Source: Nectonema munidae
Lineage: Eukaryota; Nematomorpha; Nectonematoida; Nectonematidae
Length of the DNA stretch: 64,000 bases
Reading direction: 5' to 3'
Assembly (NCBI GenBank): GCA_030549495.1
Contig: JAUIRK010000101.1
Coordinates: 620,001 to 684,000, forward strand
Positions within the stretch are counted from its first letter, which is position 1. Each line of letters opens with the position of its first letter. The position numbers were made by a program, and so were the translations under genes. The notes below the pieces were generated by a model. It was not told the DNA's origin, did not search any database, and was given only the letters and a program-made list of their open reading frames with translations. Of the stretch, positions 1 through 11,033 are shown one piece after another.

Positions 1-62
1 TTGCTTTTAGAATTGCCCCATTTCTCATTTCTAATTGCGAAACTTCTTATTTGTGCATTTAG

Positions 63-190
63 GCATTCAAAAGTTTACATTTTCGTTTATTGCAACCCCG
101 AAGCTACTCAGTTCACCCAATGAAATTGAGGAAGCAACAAAAAATGGAACTGAAGAAAAAACTGCCATGACTCAACAAATTGAAAAAGGA
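63..190 (+). CDS. Exon A of SEA-like unit 1 (gene 1, partial; upstream exons lie left of the window)
   Basis: This is an internal exon of a large secreted or membrane-anchored protein. The acceptor AG is at 61-62 and the donor GTAAAT follows 190. It starts with two bases of a split codon (phase 1) and ends on a codon boundary (phase 0), like the other A exons of this locus. It has 42 full codons, beginning IQKFTFSFIATPKLL and ending MTQQIEKG. The pattern is a beta-strand followed by a polar helix (EIEEATKNGTEEKT), as expected for the first half of a SEA domain. The exon ending GG A|GTAAA recurs at 6356 and 24064. The SEA assignment rests on pattern and on chaining to 1095-1232 and 4253-4544. 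The upstream part of the gene is outside the window. Confidence 0.6.
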
Positions 191-1094
191 GTAAATAAAA
201 AAATTAAGATTTTTTTAATTTTTTTCATAAAAAGTAAATTCTGAAAGTAAACATTTTTGTAAAATTTTCGCTAATACATACTATTGGATACTGTAGTTTC
301 TGATAATGAGGCAACTCAGGTAGATCTAGATTGGAAATTGGGCTTAATCCATTTAGTACCAATCTTCCCAAAGAGAACGCATACGACTTCAGTAATCTCT
401 ATTTAATTCTATTTAAAACAAGAGTTTATCTCCGTTCCCTTTGGGAACTTTGGTACTAACTTTGTTAATATTGGCCTTTTCATAGCTTTTCTTTGTTTTA
501 GAATCTAGATAAAATTGTTTTAGTTGAATGATATACTATATGAATAGAAAATTCAAATTAATTGAAGTATATCATTGTTTTTATCCAATAATATTGAAGA
601 AGAAGAAATTTATTTACAATAGCAGAACGATAAAAAAAAGAATATTATTAAGTGAGATTAGCTAGTTAGTTAATATTTTTTAACTTAGTTTACCATTGAG
701 ATAAGAAATGCAAATTAATAAATTTATGGCGATTGTCACAAATTTTTATAATAAAATTAATAGATTGATTGTGATATAACGAATCAAATCGATATATTAA
801 CTTATATAACCACTTTAATTTGTTTAATTGGCAGTTATTAATTATTTTGTTAGTCAGCTGCTATAGGTAAAATAAATATATTGAAAGTTTATTATTTGGA
901 AGTATACACCTTTCGAATGAATTATCTTATTAGGAATAAATATTTAAATGATTCAGTATGTAGAATAGCAAAATTATATATATTTTTATACATTTATGTA
1001 CGATTCAATTACTATTTTTGGAATAAGTGTAATCTTAGCTATTTTATTATATTTTCCTCTATATCAAAGATTAATTTCTTGTATTTTATTTAAG
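191..1094 (+). other. Intron between SEA unit 1 exons A and B
   Basis: Inferred intron of about 0.9 kb. It holds one piggyBac-like MITE (348-464). Nothing else recognisable was seen. Confidence 0.45.
348..464. mobile_element. piggyBac-like MITE, copy 1 (TTAA-flanked)
   Basis: A 117-bp element between TTAA at 344-347 and TTAA at 465-468. The ends form an inverted repeat: TTAGTACCAATCTTCCCAAA on the left, and the reverse complement TTAGTACCAAAGTTCCCAAA on the right. TTAA target duplication is the signature of piggyBac-type transposition. The element has no coding capacity. It is related to the copies at 24686 and 43512, which share a C-CATTTA/CATTAAG start and the TTCCCAAA core. It is older than 43512-43642, since its terminal bases have drifted (TCCATTT against CAAAG). 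Confidence 0.65.
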
Positions 1095-1232
1095 GTAGAT
1101 AAAATTTTCAAAAATTCCAAACTTTCACGCTTCTATTATGAGAGCAAGGTTAAAAAGTTGGAACATGGAGAAAAATACAACAAAAATTGGAAAAATCATT
1201 TAGTTGTTAATATAACCGTCACTTTAAAACCG
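1095..1232 (+). CDS. Exon B (core) of SEA-like unit 1
   Basis: The acceptor TTATTTAAG is followed by an open exon of exactly 46 codons, and the donor is GTAAGT at 1233. It is phase 0 in and phase 0 out. The sequence begins VDKIFKNSKLSRFYYESK and ends with the strand HLVVNITVTLKP, which matches the core beta-strand pattern of SEA domains (GSVVVxFxVxF in typical members). It follows exon A at 63-190 (phase 0 out). It joins 4253-4544 in phase, where the frame continues KLSLSKNDVLSTFISSL, the usual post-core helix. The classic GSVVV autocleavage sequence is absent, so this domain would probably not self-cleave. Confidence 0.65.
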
Positions 1233-1690
1233 GTAAGTTTTATCATAGATACTATTTCTAAAATTATTTTGTTTTCTATTTTAATAATTTTTTGTCTTGA
1301 AAATATTCTTATGTTAAAATTTAGATATAAGACCATTTACAATAAAATTTTCCATATTTGGAAGATTTTGAAGAATTTTTATTAACAAAGGATAATTTGG
1401 TTTGCTTTTCCAATGATTTGGAAAAAGGATCATTAAAAAATGTAAACCTTAATAAAAGATATTGTAAATTCTCTTTTGAAGATAGTAACATAACATAACA
1501 GCGCTTATTTAGCGAAATACGAAGTTGGAAAAACTATAGGGATCGCATCGAGATTTTTTAATTAGACGGTAACTTAAAAAATGAGGTATGAAAGAAAGAA
1601 AATTAAGCTAAAGTGAAGAATTAAAGTGTGGAAGTGAATATCTTATTATTCCACAAGAAATCAAAACGCTTCTTGGAAGGGTTTAACATG

Positions 1691-2195
1691 ATTTGGCGGG
1701 GTTCTTTTTGGCGTGACATTTTTTGGCGCAAGAATTTTTGGGATGGACCTTTCTTAGCCCAGACCCTTTTTGAAGTCTACTTTTTGAATAATTAAGGCTT
1801 TAAAATAAACTTTACCCGTTATTCGACAATTTTTAATTGTAAATTTGAGGAATGGCATTTAAAATTTAAACACATTTCTATACTAGTTTGTTTTGATCCT
1901 TAAGACCTAGGTTCATTTATTTAGTTGTTTATTTTATTTGGTTGTTTAGTTTATTCATTAGTTAGTTGGTTATTTTGTTTAGTTTTCTAGTGAATTAGTT
2001 AGTTAATTAGATATTGTGTTAATCAGTTGGTTAATTAGTTAGTTAGTGAGCTAGTTATTTAGTAGATTATTTAGTTGGTTAGTTAGTTAGAGTTAATTTC
2101 TCAGAGCTGATTTTAATCCGCCAAAAAGTGTCTGCGCCAAAAAAAGCTGCACCGAAAAAGAGTTGCACCTAAAAGGGTTTGGGCCAAACTAGGCT
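1691..2195. repeat. Inverted GGCG-rich arms around a TAGTT-rich low-complexity core
   Basis: The left arm (1691-1770) carries repeated TTTTTGGCG words (at the 1694, 1709 and 1722 neighbourhoods) and ends near TAGCCCAGACCCTTTTTG. The right arm (2110-2195) carries the complement, CGCCAAAAA, several times and ends near GGGTTTGGGCCAAACTAGG. Between them, 1915-2094 is an irregular (TTAGT)n tract. The layout suggests a non-autonomous element with long imperfect inverted ends. The TAGTT tract could instead be the expanded 3' tail of the minus-strand LINE fragment that begins at 2194, because the whole LINE at 31787 also ends in TAGT repeats. The family is unknown. Confidence 0.45.
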
Positions 2196-3080
2196 ATTTC
2201 ATTTTTCCGTTCTTGAAAGTGTACAATAAAGGAGAATTCACAACAAAGTCAGGCAGACTATTCCAATAATTTATAATATGAGTAATCCGTTTTCTGCATG
2301 TAGTTTTTAAGAATTTACTTTCATCTGATCTTTGATTTCTTTGCCAAAATAGTGGTAATACTCTATGATTGATAGCAATGTTTTTGTTGATAATGTTATA
2401 AGTCGTAACCATGTCATTTCTTTAGTTTTAAATCTGTGAGACAAAGATGGTAAGGACATATACGTTGTATTTCGAGATTTTTTAGGCCCTTAACTTTTTG
2501 TTAAGTACTTTTGAACTTTTTTTAGTACTTCGATATCCTTGATGCAGGTTGGGAGAAAAATAAGTGTGCCGTATTCAAGAATAGCTCTTATCAAAGCCTT
2601 ATATAGAGAAGCAGCTGTGGTAGAGAAAAGGTGTCTATATATAAAGTGAAGCAAAGAATAAGCTTTTGAGATATCATTAGAAAAATGAGTCTGGGATTTC
2701 AATGTGTCAAACATAGTGATTCCTAAATCGTTGATTTCTGGACAAAATTTATTTTATCATCAGCTAAGAAATATTTAGCATTTATGAGTCCAATTAAAAA
2801 ATGACGTGTAGAAATTTAAATCCATACCCCAAGTAATACACCATTGATATAAGGAAAAAAGACGAGCTTAAAGTGTCAATTTTGAGTTGAAACTTTATGC
2901 ATATAAGATTTTTAGATCATCAGTAAACAACTTCAAACGTAATGTAATTACACGGAGTAAATTATTTATGTACATGTTTAATAACAGTGGGAAAAATCCT
3001 AATTTGATTGAAATAGTGAATATCTTAGTTGTGTAGTGATTAATTAAATTCAGATTTTGCCTAAATTGCATACTCAAGCT
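2194..3080 (-). pseudogene. Degenerate LINE reverse transcriptase, C-terminal part
   Basis: Broken remnant of a non-LTR retrotransposon reading on the minus strand. At 2895-3077 a weak block ending RLKLFTDDLKILYA resembles the palm motif [FY]xDDxxI. At 2490-2714 the thumb-like LYKALIRAILEYGTLIF appears (compare LYxSLVRPxLEYG in CR1/L2/Jockey-like elements). At 2194-2412 the C-terminal motif has IINYWNSLPDFVVNSPLLYT (compare VVNxWNSLPxxVVxAxS). The blocks lie in different frames with stops between them, so it is dead. Endonuclease and ORF1 are missing, consistent with 5' truncation. The motifs differ from the LINE at 31787-36244, so it probably belongs to another family. Confidence 0.7.
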
Positions 3081-4252
3081 GTTGAAAGGATTATTAAAAT
3101 GTCTATTTGTAAGTATTTTAAAATTAAAATGTAAAAATTATTAAGTTCATTTTTTTAAATAAATTTATTTTGAGTTTTACTATACAAGATATAACTGTAG
3201 GAATCTTGTATATTATATTGAAAAATATAATTGAACATATTTTAGTCAATTCAATATCTATCTATTTTTTAAAACATCACTTCAGACATTTAAAATTTGA
3301 GGTATTCATTTTAGATAGGTGTTATGTTGTGTTCTTGAAAATGTATACTTTCATGATCAAAGACAAAAATGTAAGATACATAGAAATATAACTAATTCTA
3401 TAATAAAAGCTATTCAGTTTTTACTAACTTCTTTGTTTAAAAATTTATAAACAAGTTTTTTCTTTATTAATTTAAACTGTATAAACAAATTAATATTATC
3501 AAATTGTAATTTAACTCTTCAATAAACACCTCAAAAATTTGGTTAATATGACAAAGTATCTTATTCTATCAAACGTCTATCAATTTTTGAAGTAATCAAA
3601 TTTGTTTTTAAAATTGCAAAAATAGTGTAATGAAAAAAACATGCTTGTTAAAGTAAAGTTAATAGTTCAATGAAAAAGTACAAATAGCACATAATGAATA
3701 AAAAGAGAATGATAAAGATATTACAAAGTGTGGGGAAAGTAAAAGAAGCTTTGATAATAGAGAAGAATAGTCTTTGTTTAGAATAGTGCAAGTTAATAAA
3801 AATGTGTCAAATTTTAAATAATAACAAATTCTCTTGATTATGACATCTAATATTGTGAAATCGATTTAAATTTATAAAAAATTTTTGAAAGTATATGACA
3901 AAGTGAAAGTATTTGGTTTATTTTTTTTTAACAATTAATATTAATTTTACTTATCTGTACGTTTATATGAAGTACCGATAATGTACAACTTATTTTAAAG
4001 TAATCTAGATATGATAGTTTTAAAGAGTAAAAAAATGTAGTATGTGCTGCTATTATAAAGTGGTAGTCAGTATTATACGTAAATTTATTACTTTATATAG
4101 TAAAATTAATAAAATTATAGTAAATTTACAACCCTTTTTCTACTACCACAAAAAGTTTTTCAATATTGAAATAGTAACTTATAATATTTTTAAAATTCTC
4201 TTTTTACTTCTAAGAATATTATTTCAGAAAATTCTTGATTGATATTTTATAG

Positions 4253-4544
4253 AAACTCAGTTTATCCAAGAATGATGTTCTGAGCACGTTCATAAGTTCG
4301 CTTATTCCCAAAAAATTTGCAATAATCTCTCCTTCCAATTTGAAATTGAGAGGCCCATTTCCTTTCCAAGATTTCAACTCAAATATAACATCACCACTGA
4401 AGGAATTAATGAAGAACAATGAGTGTGATTATCGAAGACAAATCGGATGCTTTTTCAGAAGTTTCTGCATCAAATCTCCAGTTGGAAACATTTGTGTTTG
4501 TCAACAAGGTTTCTCCAGACGTGTGGGCTCTGTCTTTTGCTTAG
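4253..4544 (+). CDS. Exon C of SEA-like unit 1 fused to an EGF-like segment
   Basis: Acceptor TTTTATAG at 4252 and donor GTATGA at 4545. It is phase 0 in and phase 1 out, 97 codons plus one base. The first third (KLSLSKNDVLSTFISSL, then SPSNLKL) completes the SEA fold. After a linker (FNSNITSPLKEL) comes a six-cysteine segment: C at CDYRRQIGC, then SFC, ICVC and FC. That is the C-x6-C-x5-C-x9-C-x-C-x(n)-C spacing of an EGF-like fold. NIT is a potential N-glycosylation site. It joins exon 1095-1232 upstream in frame. SEA followed by EGF is a known extracellular arrangement. No calcium-binding EGF consensus is evident. Confidence 0.7.
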
Positions 4545-5237
4545 GTATGAAAATACTTTATTAGGAACATATAATCTTCAAATTGAAAAGGAATTTAAAA
4601 TTTGTTCTTTTAATGAATCTCGCCAGAGGATTGTTTGAAAATTTAAAATACGAGTAAACAGTGAAAAACGAACTTATTTTATGCATGTGCTTCATCAACA
4701 TCTAAGCGATTTTTTTTATAAAATACATATACTTTATTATTATTTATACATATACAAATAGAAATATTTTTTCTCCTATGCATATATGACAGAGCTTTAC
4801 AACCTTTATTACTTCTTAGGCCACATTTGGGTAAAAATTGTTTTCTGACACTCGAAATCCCGGAGAGAAAAACAAAGTTTCTTTAAATATTTTCCTCTCA
4901 ATTTTCTATCGATTTTTATTTTCCTTATCCTTTACATAAAAATAAAATAAGACACATATTTAGGGTGCCAAAAAATAACATAGGAAAAAATAATTTATTT
5001 TAGAACTTAATCAATAATTTTTTTTCTTTTATAAACTTTTATGTCCAAGCAAAAAAATTAGCTTAATTTAAGGCATATTAAAATTGTGCGCAAATCTTTA
5101 AAAAACACTTAGAAAAGTTATTCTATATAAAATAGTGAAATAAAAACTAAAAATATTAAAAAAATTTTATCATATTTTAAATTTAATAACTAAAAATGTT
5201 TATATTATTTTTATTCAGTTTTTCTATTTGATACAAG

Positions 5238-5359
5238 AAATAACACAGACAAAGTTTGTGGAACTTACGCCTAATTCAAAAAAACTTGGTCGAAAATTGT
5301 TGCTACTCGCTTGTAGGCCTCATATTCGTGAATTGATTGTAGAGAATGTTTTAGCCACG
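5238..5359 (+). CDS. Candidate exon A-type (weak SEA resemblance)
   Basis: Open stretch of 40 codons with an AG at 5236-5237 and donor GTAATA at 5360. It is phase 1 in and phase 0 out, so it has the size and phase of an A exon. It reads ITQTKFVELTPNSKKL, then LLLLACRPHIRELIVENV. Codon use is less AT-biased than the surroundings, which favours real coding. The SEA resemblance is poor. Including it would need B and C exons before 6226, and I did not find them, so it may be an alternative exon or chance. The acceptor may instead be the stronger CAG at 5216-5218. Confidence 0.35.
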
Positions 5360-5430
5360 GTAATAAAAACCCCGTGTATCCCAAACATTTTTCGAAAAAT
5401 TTTATAAATTGTGGAAAAGTAAAACACAAC

Positions 5431-5590
5431 AAATGATATAAAATAAAGGAGACATAAACTTAACTCATTAAAATAATAGGTCTAACAAAGAAATGATATA
5501 AAATAAATGGAGACATCAATTTAACTGATTAAAATTTATATGTATACTTAAGAAATGATATAAAATTGAGGAAGCATCATTGATTTCATC
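5431..5590. repeat. Short tandem repeat, period about 60 bp, about 2.6 copies
   Basis: The word AAATGATATAAAAT starts at 5431, 5491 and 5553. Each is followed by GGAGACAT or GGAAGCAT. The first two copies also share TTAACTxATTAAAAT. The units have diverged, and the third is truncated. It sits in an intron of gene 1. No function is suggested. Confidence 0.7.
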
Positions 5591-6225
5591 GATAATTATG
5601 AAAATAAAAAATTTAAAAAAATTAATTAGGGAATTTTTGACTTTACTCGGCTATTTTTTATATAAAATTTGTTGAATGACAACAGGAAACAACTGTATCA
5701 AAAGCAAAAAATAGAAGAATGAAAAATCGCTTTTACCTCCCTACATATACAAAAAATCTCTTTCAACTAATAAAGTTATTAATTTAGAATTTTTAAAATA
5801 TTTATGTTGTGTTTTCATTATTTTAATTGATATTTCTTCCTTGTTTTTATACAACATTTTTTTATGTATAGGAAGGCAAAAATATTAAAATTTTATACAT
5901 TTGAAACAGTCATTATTTAAAACTAAATATATAATAAAGTAATTAACGATGTTATAAAATTATAATTGGCTAACTAATAAAACAAAAAATTATGCTTCAA
6001 AGAATCAATCCAACGTATTATCCAATTTAATAACTAATTGACTTATTAATATAACTTGGCTAACTTAATCATTTCAATAGAGGATAAAGTTATTAACTAA
6101 AGAAGAACTTACTATTAGAAAAATGTTGATTCTTGGTATAATTTATACTACAGAGTTTTATCATTTGGTTTTTTATGCTTTTAATTTTGTGTATATGACA
6201 CTTATTCAGATTAACCCTTTTTTAG

Positions 6226-6356
6226 AAAATAATATCTACCGTATTCAAGTGGAAATTTTGTACAGTCCTTCATTCCAATCAATCGCATATGAAAATAAAC
6301 TAAGAATTCCCTTCTCTAAAGAATTCATTTTTTTGAGTCAAGAAATTCAGAAAGGA
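6226..6356 (+). CDS. Exon A of SEA-like unit 2
   Basis: The acceptor is TTTTTTAG at 6225. The CAG at 6209 would give an immediate stop. The donor is GTAAAA after 6356. It is phase 1 in and phase 0 out, with 43 codons. It begins NNIYRIQVEILYSPSF and ends IFLSQEIQKG. The pattern is an N-terminal beta-strand (IYRIQVEILY) then a helix, as in SEA domains. The ending QEIQKG parallels QQIEKG in the exon at 63-190, showing that the modules are duplicates. It chains to 6418. Confidence 0.6.
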
Positions 6357-6417
6357 GTAAAATTTATAAGATTGTGAAACTTATTCACATAAAATATTTT
6401 CATTAAACTTTTTTCAG

Positions 6418-6572
6418 ATAAATTCTTTGATAACGCGTTCAAAATTACGCCGTTTCTTCTTGAACACAAATGTTACCTCTCTTCAACAAAATCAAAATGG
6501 CTTCCTTTCTGCTGAGTGCAGCGTTTTCTTGACACAAAAATTCCGTAAAGAAAGTCAGCAATTTGTCACGAT
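6418..6572 (+). CDS. Exon B (core) of SEA-like unit 2
   Basis: Strong acceptor TTTTTTCAG at 6417 and donor GTAAGA at 6573. It is phase 0 in and phase 2 out, 155 nt. It has SLITRSKLRRFFLNTNVTSL, then the core strand FLSAECSVFLTQKF. The intron before it is only about 60 bp. NVT is a possible N-glycosylation site. The codons are less AT-rich than the flanks. It joins the exon at 7407 through the split codon AT|G. Confidence 0.7.
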
Positions 6573-7406
6573 GTAAGATATCACAACACAACTCAAACTA
6601 ATTATTTTTTTTGCATATTTATGCATTTAGATAACTCTACTCCTTTAACTCAAATTTTCAAGTCAAAAATTTCTTGCAAATATTTATTTGAAATTTATAC
6701 ATCATATTTTGATAATTTGCGAACCTTACAATATTAAAAATACAAGAATCCTTTTTTTATACTAAAAAGTTTTAAAAAATTTAAATTTAACTGTAATTCA
6801 AACGTTAATTTTAAAATAAACTTCTAAGATAAGTTTATTTTTAATTCTATGAAAATTTTTCCATTTTAAATTAAAACTTTATTATATTGAATCCTATACT
6901 AACTCGTAATTCTGAAAAAATACCGACGAAATCGAATAATATAGCCCTTAGACAGAAAATTTTTTTAGAAGGGACTAAAAAACAAGATATTAGCGACAGG
7001 GTTCTTAAATTTCTATATCCTATTATATCTCAATATTAATATTTCTTTCGGTAATCTTGTGAAAATCGGGATCATGATGCATTGATTGGCCTTTCAATCA
7101 TTAGTTTGACAGCCAACTGTATAATGCGTACTTGTTCGTAAAATCTCTTCACCACTCAATAGGCACAAATTATTTTTGTTTTCACTGAACCCACCCGTTT
7201 TCTTTTTCTTCATCTTAAAAAATGTAAAAATAAGTTCGATCAAAAAGAATCAACTAACTAGCATAAAATATTTTATCTTAATTATGTGTTCATGGTATAA
7301 CAGTTTGCCAACATACAATACTCTTTTATTTGAATTAGTAGAGGCAAAATCACAAAAGTTTTTTTTGTTATACATTTTATTTTTAATTTTAAATTCTTCA
7401 TTATAG

Positions 7407-7483
7407 GTTTGATAAGATTTTGAAGAAGAACAAATACAAACTTGGGTCAAGCGGTATTATCGCGAATGTTCAATTTCATAATG
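7407..7483 (+). CDS. Exon C of SEA-like unit 2
   Basis: Acceptor TTATAG at 7406. It is phase 2 in and phase 1 out. It reads FDKILKKNKYKLGSSGIIAN, matching the C-terminal helix and 'LGxxxIxxN' end of SEA domains. It is clearly related to exon 24347-24462 (YKLGLSGLIVNNN). The donor is uncertain: GTTTTA after 7483, or GTATTA after about 7453, both phase 1. The next exon (7546) begins only about 60 bp later. Confidence 0.6.
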
Positions 7484-7545
7484 GTTTTATCTTGAAACAT
7501 CTACTTTAAATTTCCTTATTTATATCTCATTTAATATTTTGATAG

Positions 7546-7667
7546 TGGGAGAAATCAAAAGAATTGTCTTTCTAAGGTTGGATAACACAGGAATCAAATT
7601 TAGCGCTTCCTTGGAAAAGAAAAACTCGAATGAATATCGCCAATTGTCAAAACTATCTTTGAACTTT
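7546..7667 (+). CDS. Exon A of SEA-like unit 3
   Basis: Acceptor TTTTGATAG and donor GTAAGA. It is phase 1 in and phase 0 out, with 40 codons. It reads GEIKRIVFLRLDNTG, then KKNSNEYRQLSKLSLNF. The 'I-x-F-x-L ... NSxEYxxLxxL' arrangement is the classical SEA N-terminal half (strand, then S-x-x-Y-x-x-L helix). This is one of the clearest A exons in the array. It chains across a 3-kb intron to 10720. Confidence 0.7.
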
Positions 7668-10600
7668 GTAAGATTTTTTATTTGTTAGTATCGCATTCAA
7701 GAGAAGAATATTCTTTAATAATAATCAGAATCGCGAGGAATCACGCGATCAAGACCCTACACTTCAACCAAAAAGTATCAAAAAGGTATCAAACAGGTTG
7801 AAGAAATTTTTCACGATAATATATATGTATTTAAATGTACTATTTTCATCTGCAAAAACTTTTTATTGTTGAAACAGTTAAAATTTTGAATATAATATTC
7901 TATATTTATACGCTATCAATACATATAAACGTACCACCAAAATATGGATTGAGTCAAGACATCCCATTTTTAATAATTGTAATTGAAAATGGAACCTCGA
8001 AAGTAATCTACATCGATTTTTAGTAAAATATAAAAGGGTTCTTTTGAGGTTCTATTTTCAAATGCAAGTGTTAAAATACGATAGGTTTTCATAATATTTT
8101 GATCGGTTAGAGGAAGATCCCTATTAAGTCTAAAGTCGGTCCCTTTTGTGGCTCATATTTAATAATCACTCAAATCATTGCATCAAGCATCATTCAAAGA
8201 ACAATTGAGGTCCAGATAGTGCAATATTACGGAAAAAATTAATGATCTCACAATAAGACAGATCGCATGATGAACTAATACGGTAATTTAAAAAGTTATA
8301 TTCTCATATTCAAAGTACCTATCAATCTCTTAGAGGTTTCTTGGAATAATAGAATTACAAATATATATTATATTTTTGAATTATAGTTTGAATTAGAATC
8401 GTTAAGCTATTTTTGTTTTGACCCATCAAATTAACATAAATTGTTTGATAAATATCAACATCTAAGCATTGAATTTAACCCGAGTCTCTTGTTGTGCGCT
8501 CAAGTGTAATGTTAGTACACTAAAAAAATAAGCAGTAATATTATTACTTAAGTGTTCGTAAGTATGATTGAAAGGCAATATCACTTAACCTTGAAAAATA
8601 CCGCACTGACGTCATCAAACAGATAAACTATAAACTCGTACTTTTTAAAAATGTTTCAATTAAAGTGATTGATTCATCTAAACGCTACCATAAAAAAGAA
8701 GTATGAGATAAGGAAGAAATTTTAAATTAAATCAAAAGGAGAAATAACATATATCACAAGTGGAAGAAATCAAAACTTGATGAATTAAGAAAGATATTTT
8801 TGTCTCTGAGAAATAAAGTAAAGTATTTGGCTAAGCACTTGAAAAAACAGTATTTTGAAAATCTATTGAATGATAATAGGACTAGTAATTTAACCTGGAA
8901 AATAATAATCACATTATTAAGTGATTAATTCCATTGTAAAAGCTAAAGGAAACCCATTTTTTTGCATAAAAGTCAAAGGAAGCTCAATAAACGATGACCT
9001 AGTTCAATGATCATTTTGACAATAATTTCAATCAAACTATGACTTGAATGCAAATGAGAGTATTCTTGAAAATAAGCCTTCTCCTTTTTCAAACGCCCCT
9101 GGATCTACAATAATGATCTTTCCAAAACAATACCGAATGTTAAAATTTTAGTGTATGCTGACGACAATACAGTATTATTTTTAAAGATACTTTAAATTAA
9201 TCCTTTTTACAAGATAGTATTAGTTTGATCAAAAATTGTTTTGTTAATGCATTGAATATCTTTTATAAAAAATCTAACTATATATCTTTTTCGTACAGTC
9301 TAGATAACTCTAAGTTTCCTACCATTTTATTAATACACAAAATCCAATCAATCTTTTCTTTTAAAATATCTTGCCTTTTCAACAATTTTGAAGGACTTTT
9401 TCGTTCAGATCTAATTCCTTTTAAACAATATCAAACTTGGCTGGTAACTATTTAAACTTTACTCCTACAATTTGCATTCCAAATGCTTAATGTTAAATTA
9501 CTATGTTTGTAGAAAAAATGACCATGCCTACGATTGCTTTAATAACTTATGTTCTCTCAACTTCTCAAATTAATTAATATTTTTGTACACATATAATATA
9601 AATAACATAATGTTTTATCCACAATGATTTATCAAAGCTGCTTTGCCATTAGCGTATCTTTTGTTTGATTTTTCTACTTGAATTATTTTATTCTTTGGTT
9701 CGCATTTTCTAGCAGATATTTTAATCTTTGATGCCGACCTTCAAAACTTATTTTGCGCCTTTCTCATGTTTTCATTGCGCTTATCAATTATAAATTAATC
9801 ACAAATTGTGTTTACTACTTATCTCATTTTTTATAAAACTTTTAAAAATAAAAATATAATTAGTTGAATAGTAAAAAAAGTAATAAGGTTTAAAATTCTA
9901 TTACTATTTATAAAAGCTTTAAGTAGTAATATTACTATATGAAATGTAAATTATATGGTAAAATATCAGTAAATAAAATTTTCCTAATGGTATTAAATCT
10001 TCAACTTGTAATTTCACTTTTTATTTTATTATTATATTTAGATGGCGTTAATATGTTAATATTATATAATATATTATGATAATTTCATAAACAAAAATTA
10101 ATTTCCAAAGTCCTATAACTATTTATTAATTTAAAAAAATGATATATAAAACATTTATTCAAAAATAACTAAAAAAATGAATCCTTTTTAAATGTTTTTT
10201 ATATTTTGTTTTTTATTCAAATATTAATATTCGAAAGTTCCTTTTAAAAAGCTGACGCTTCTGTCAATAAAAGTTTTTACTTTTGTGTTCAATGATTCTT
10301 CTTCTCAAATTCACATCTAAAACTTTTTTATCTAAAGATCTTTTTGTTTTTTTGGGTAATGCGGCATAAAAAACTTTGAAAGTTGTAAAAACTAACATTT
10401 TTTGTCAAGAGAAACAACTTAAAAGAGTGTAACCTATTGAAGCAATGAAAGTGGTAAAATTTATTAGTTTAAAAAAGTGCATAAAAATAGATTTACTATT
10501 TCAAGTATTGAAATAGCATTTCATGTAGTAGAAAAATGGTAGTAAATTTACTACAATATCATTAATTTTACTATTATAGATAGTAAACAGCTACTACAAT

Positions 10601-10719
10601 TTTTACTTTATGATATGATAAACAAATTATTCCATATTAACATTTTGATATGGCTAATCATAATTCATAAATAAATTTTATATTCATACAAATAAATAGT
10701 TTTTTAAATATCATTCTAG
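7668..10719 (+). other. Large intron of SEA unit 3
   Basis: Inferred intron of about 3 kb. It contains a plus-strand LINE fragment at about 8690-9480. The remainder is AT-rich with no gene seen. Confidence 0.4.
8690..9480 (+). pseudogene. Degenerate plus-strand LINE fragment related to the 31.8-36.2 kb element
   Basis: Around 8810-8990 the sequence keeps the linker between endonuclease and RT: INSIVKAKGNPFFCIKVKG, compared with INSIVKPKAKPNLFYININ in the LINE at 31787-36244. Around 9149-9180 it has ILVYADDNTVLFLK, the RT catalytic YADD motif. At 9225-9300 it has IKNCFVNALNIFYKKSNYIS, compared with IQKWFELNGMFLNTAKSKYI. Most of the RT palm between the linker and YADD is deleted, and frames change repeatedly. 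It is broken, internally deleted, and inserted in sense orientation in an intron. Confidence 0.7.
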
Positions 10720-10867
10720 CTGAATCAGTTAATTCAAAAAACAGCACTCACATTCTTCTACCTAAAAGCAAAGGTGAACAACATAATCGATGCTCAAATC
10801 CTGGACCACAACCTGAAAAATTCTCTCATTTTCAATTTTACGATCACATTTCCCCACGACTTTGATG
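10720..10867 (+). CDS. Exon B (core) of SEA-like unit 3
   Basis: Acceptor TCATTCTAG and donor GTATAA. It is phase 0 in and phase 1 out, 148 nt. It reads LNQLIQKTALTFFYLKAKVN, then LKNSLIFNFTITFPHDFD. The strand NSLIFNFTITF is a textbook SEA core. NFT is a possible glycosylation site. Its length and phase equal those of the B exon at 15526-15673, marking them as recent or constrained paralogues. The next exon lies 63 bp downstream. Confidence 0.75.
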
Positions 10868-10930
10868 GTATAATTACTTTTCATCTTCTCAAATATTTTA
10901 TTTTTTGATATTTACTTTATTCTGGCAAAG

Positions 10931-11033
10931 GTGGCAACGATTACATCGCAACTCAATTACAATATCAAATAGATAAGCTCAATCAGAAGTTCAATACTAC
11001 AGAGCAGAAAATATTCTTGTACAAGTTAAACAG
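10931..11033 (+). CDS. Exon C of SEA-like unit 3
   Basis: The acceptor CTGGCAAAG and donor CAG|GTACTT are good. It is phase 1 in and phase 2 out. It reads GGNDYIATQLQYQIDKLNQK, then FNTTEQKIFLYKLN. This corresponds to the second helix of SEA domains. It is linked to 10720-10867 by an intron of about 63 bp. The phase-2 end matches the C exon at 18412-18529. There, a small phase 2-2 exon and an EGF exon (2-1) follow, so an EGF-like exon is expected after this one. I did not find it. Confidence 0.65.

Larger units (their letters stand above)
1233..4252 (+). other. Large intron of unit 1 with repeats
   Basis: Inferred intron of about 3 kb. It contains an inverted-repeat and TAGTT-rich block (1691-2195) and a degenerate minus-strand LINE fragment (2194-3080). 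From 3080 to 4250 I see only AT-rich sequence. Confidence 0.4.

Noticed and set aside
1375-1482. Open stretch (EEFLLTKDNLVCFSND...) considered as the C exon of SEA unit 1.
   Set aside because: No acceptor gives the right phase, and exon 4253-4544 continues 1095-1232 in frame with a better SEA match.
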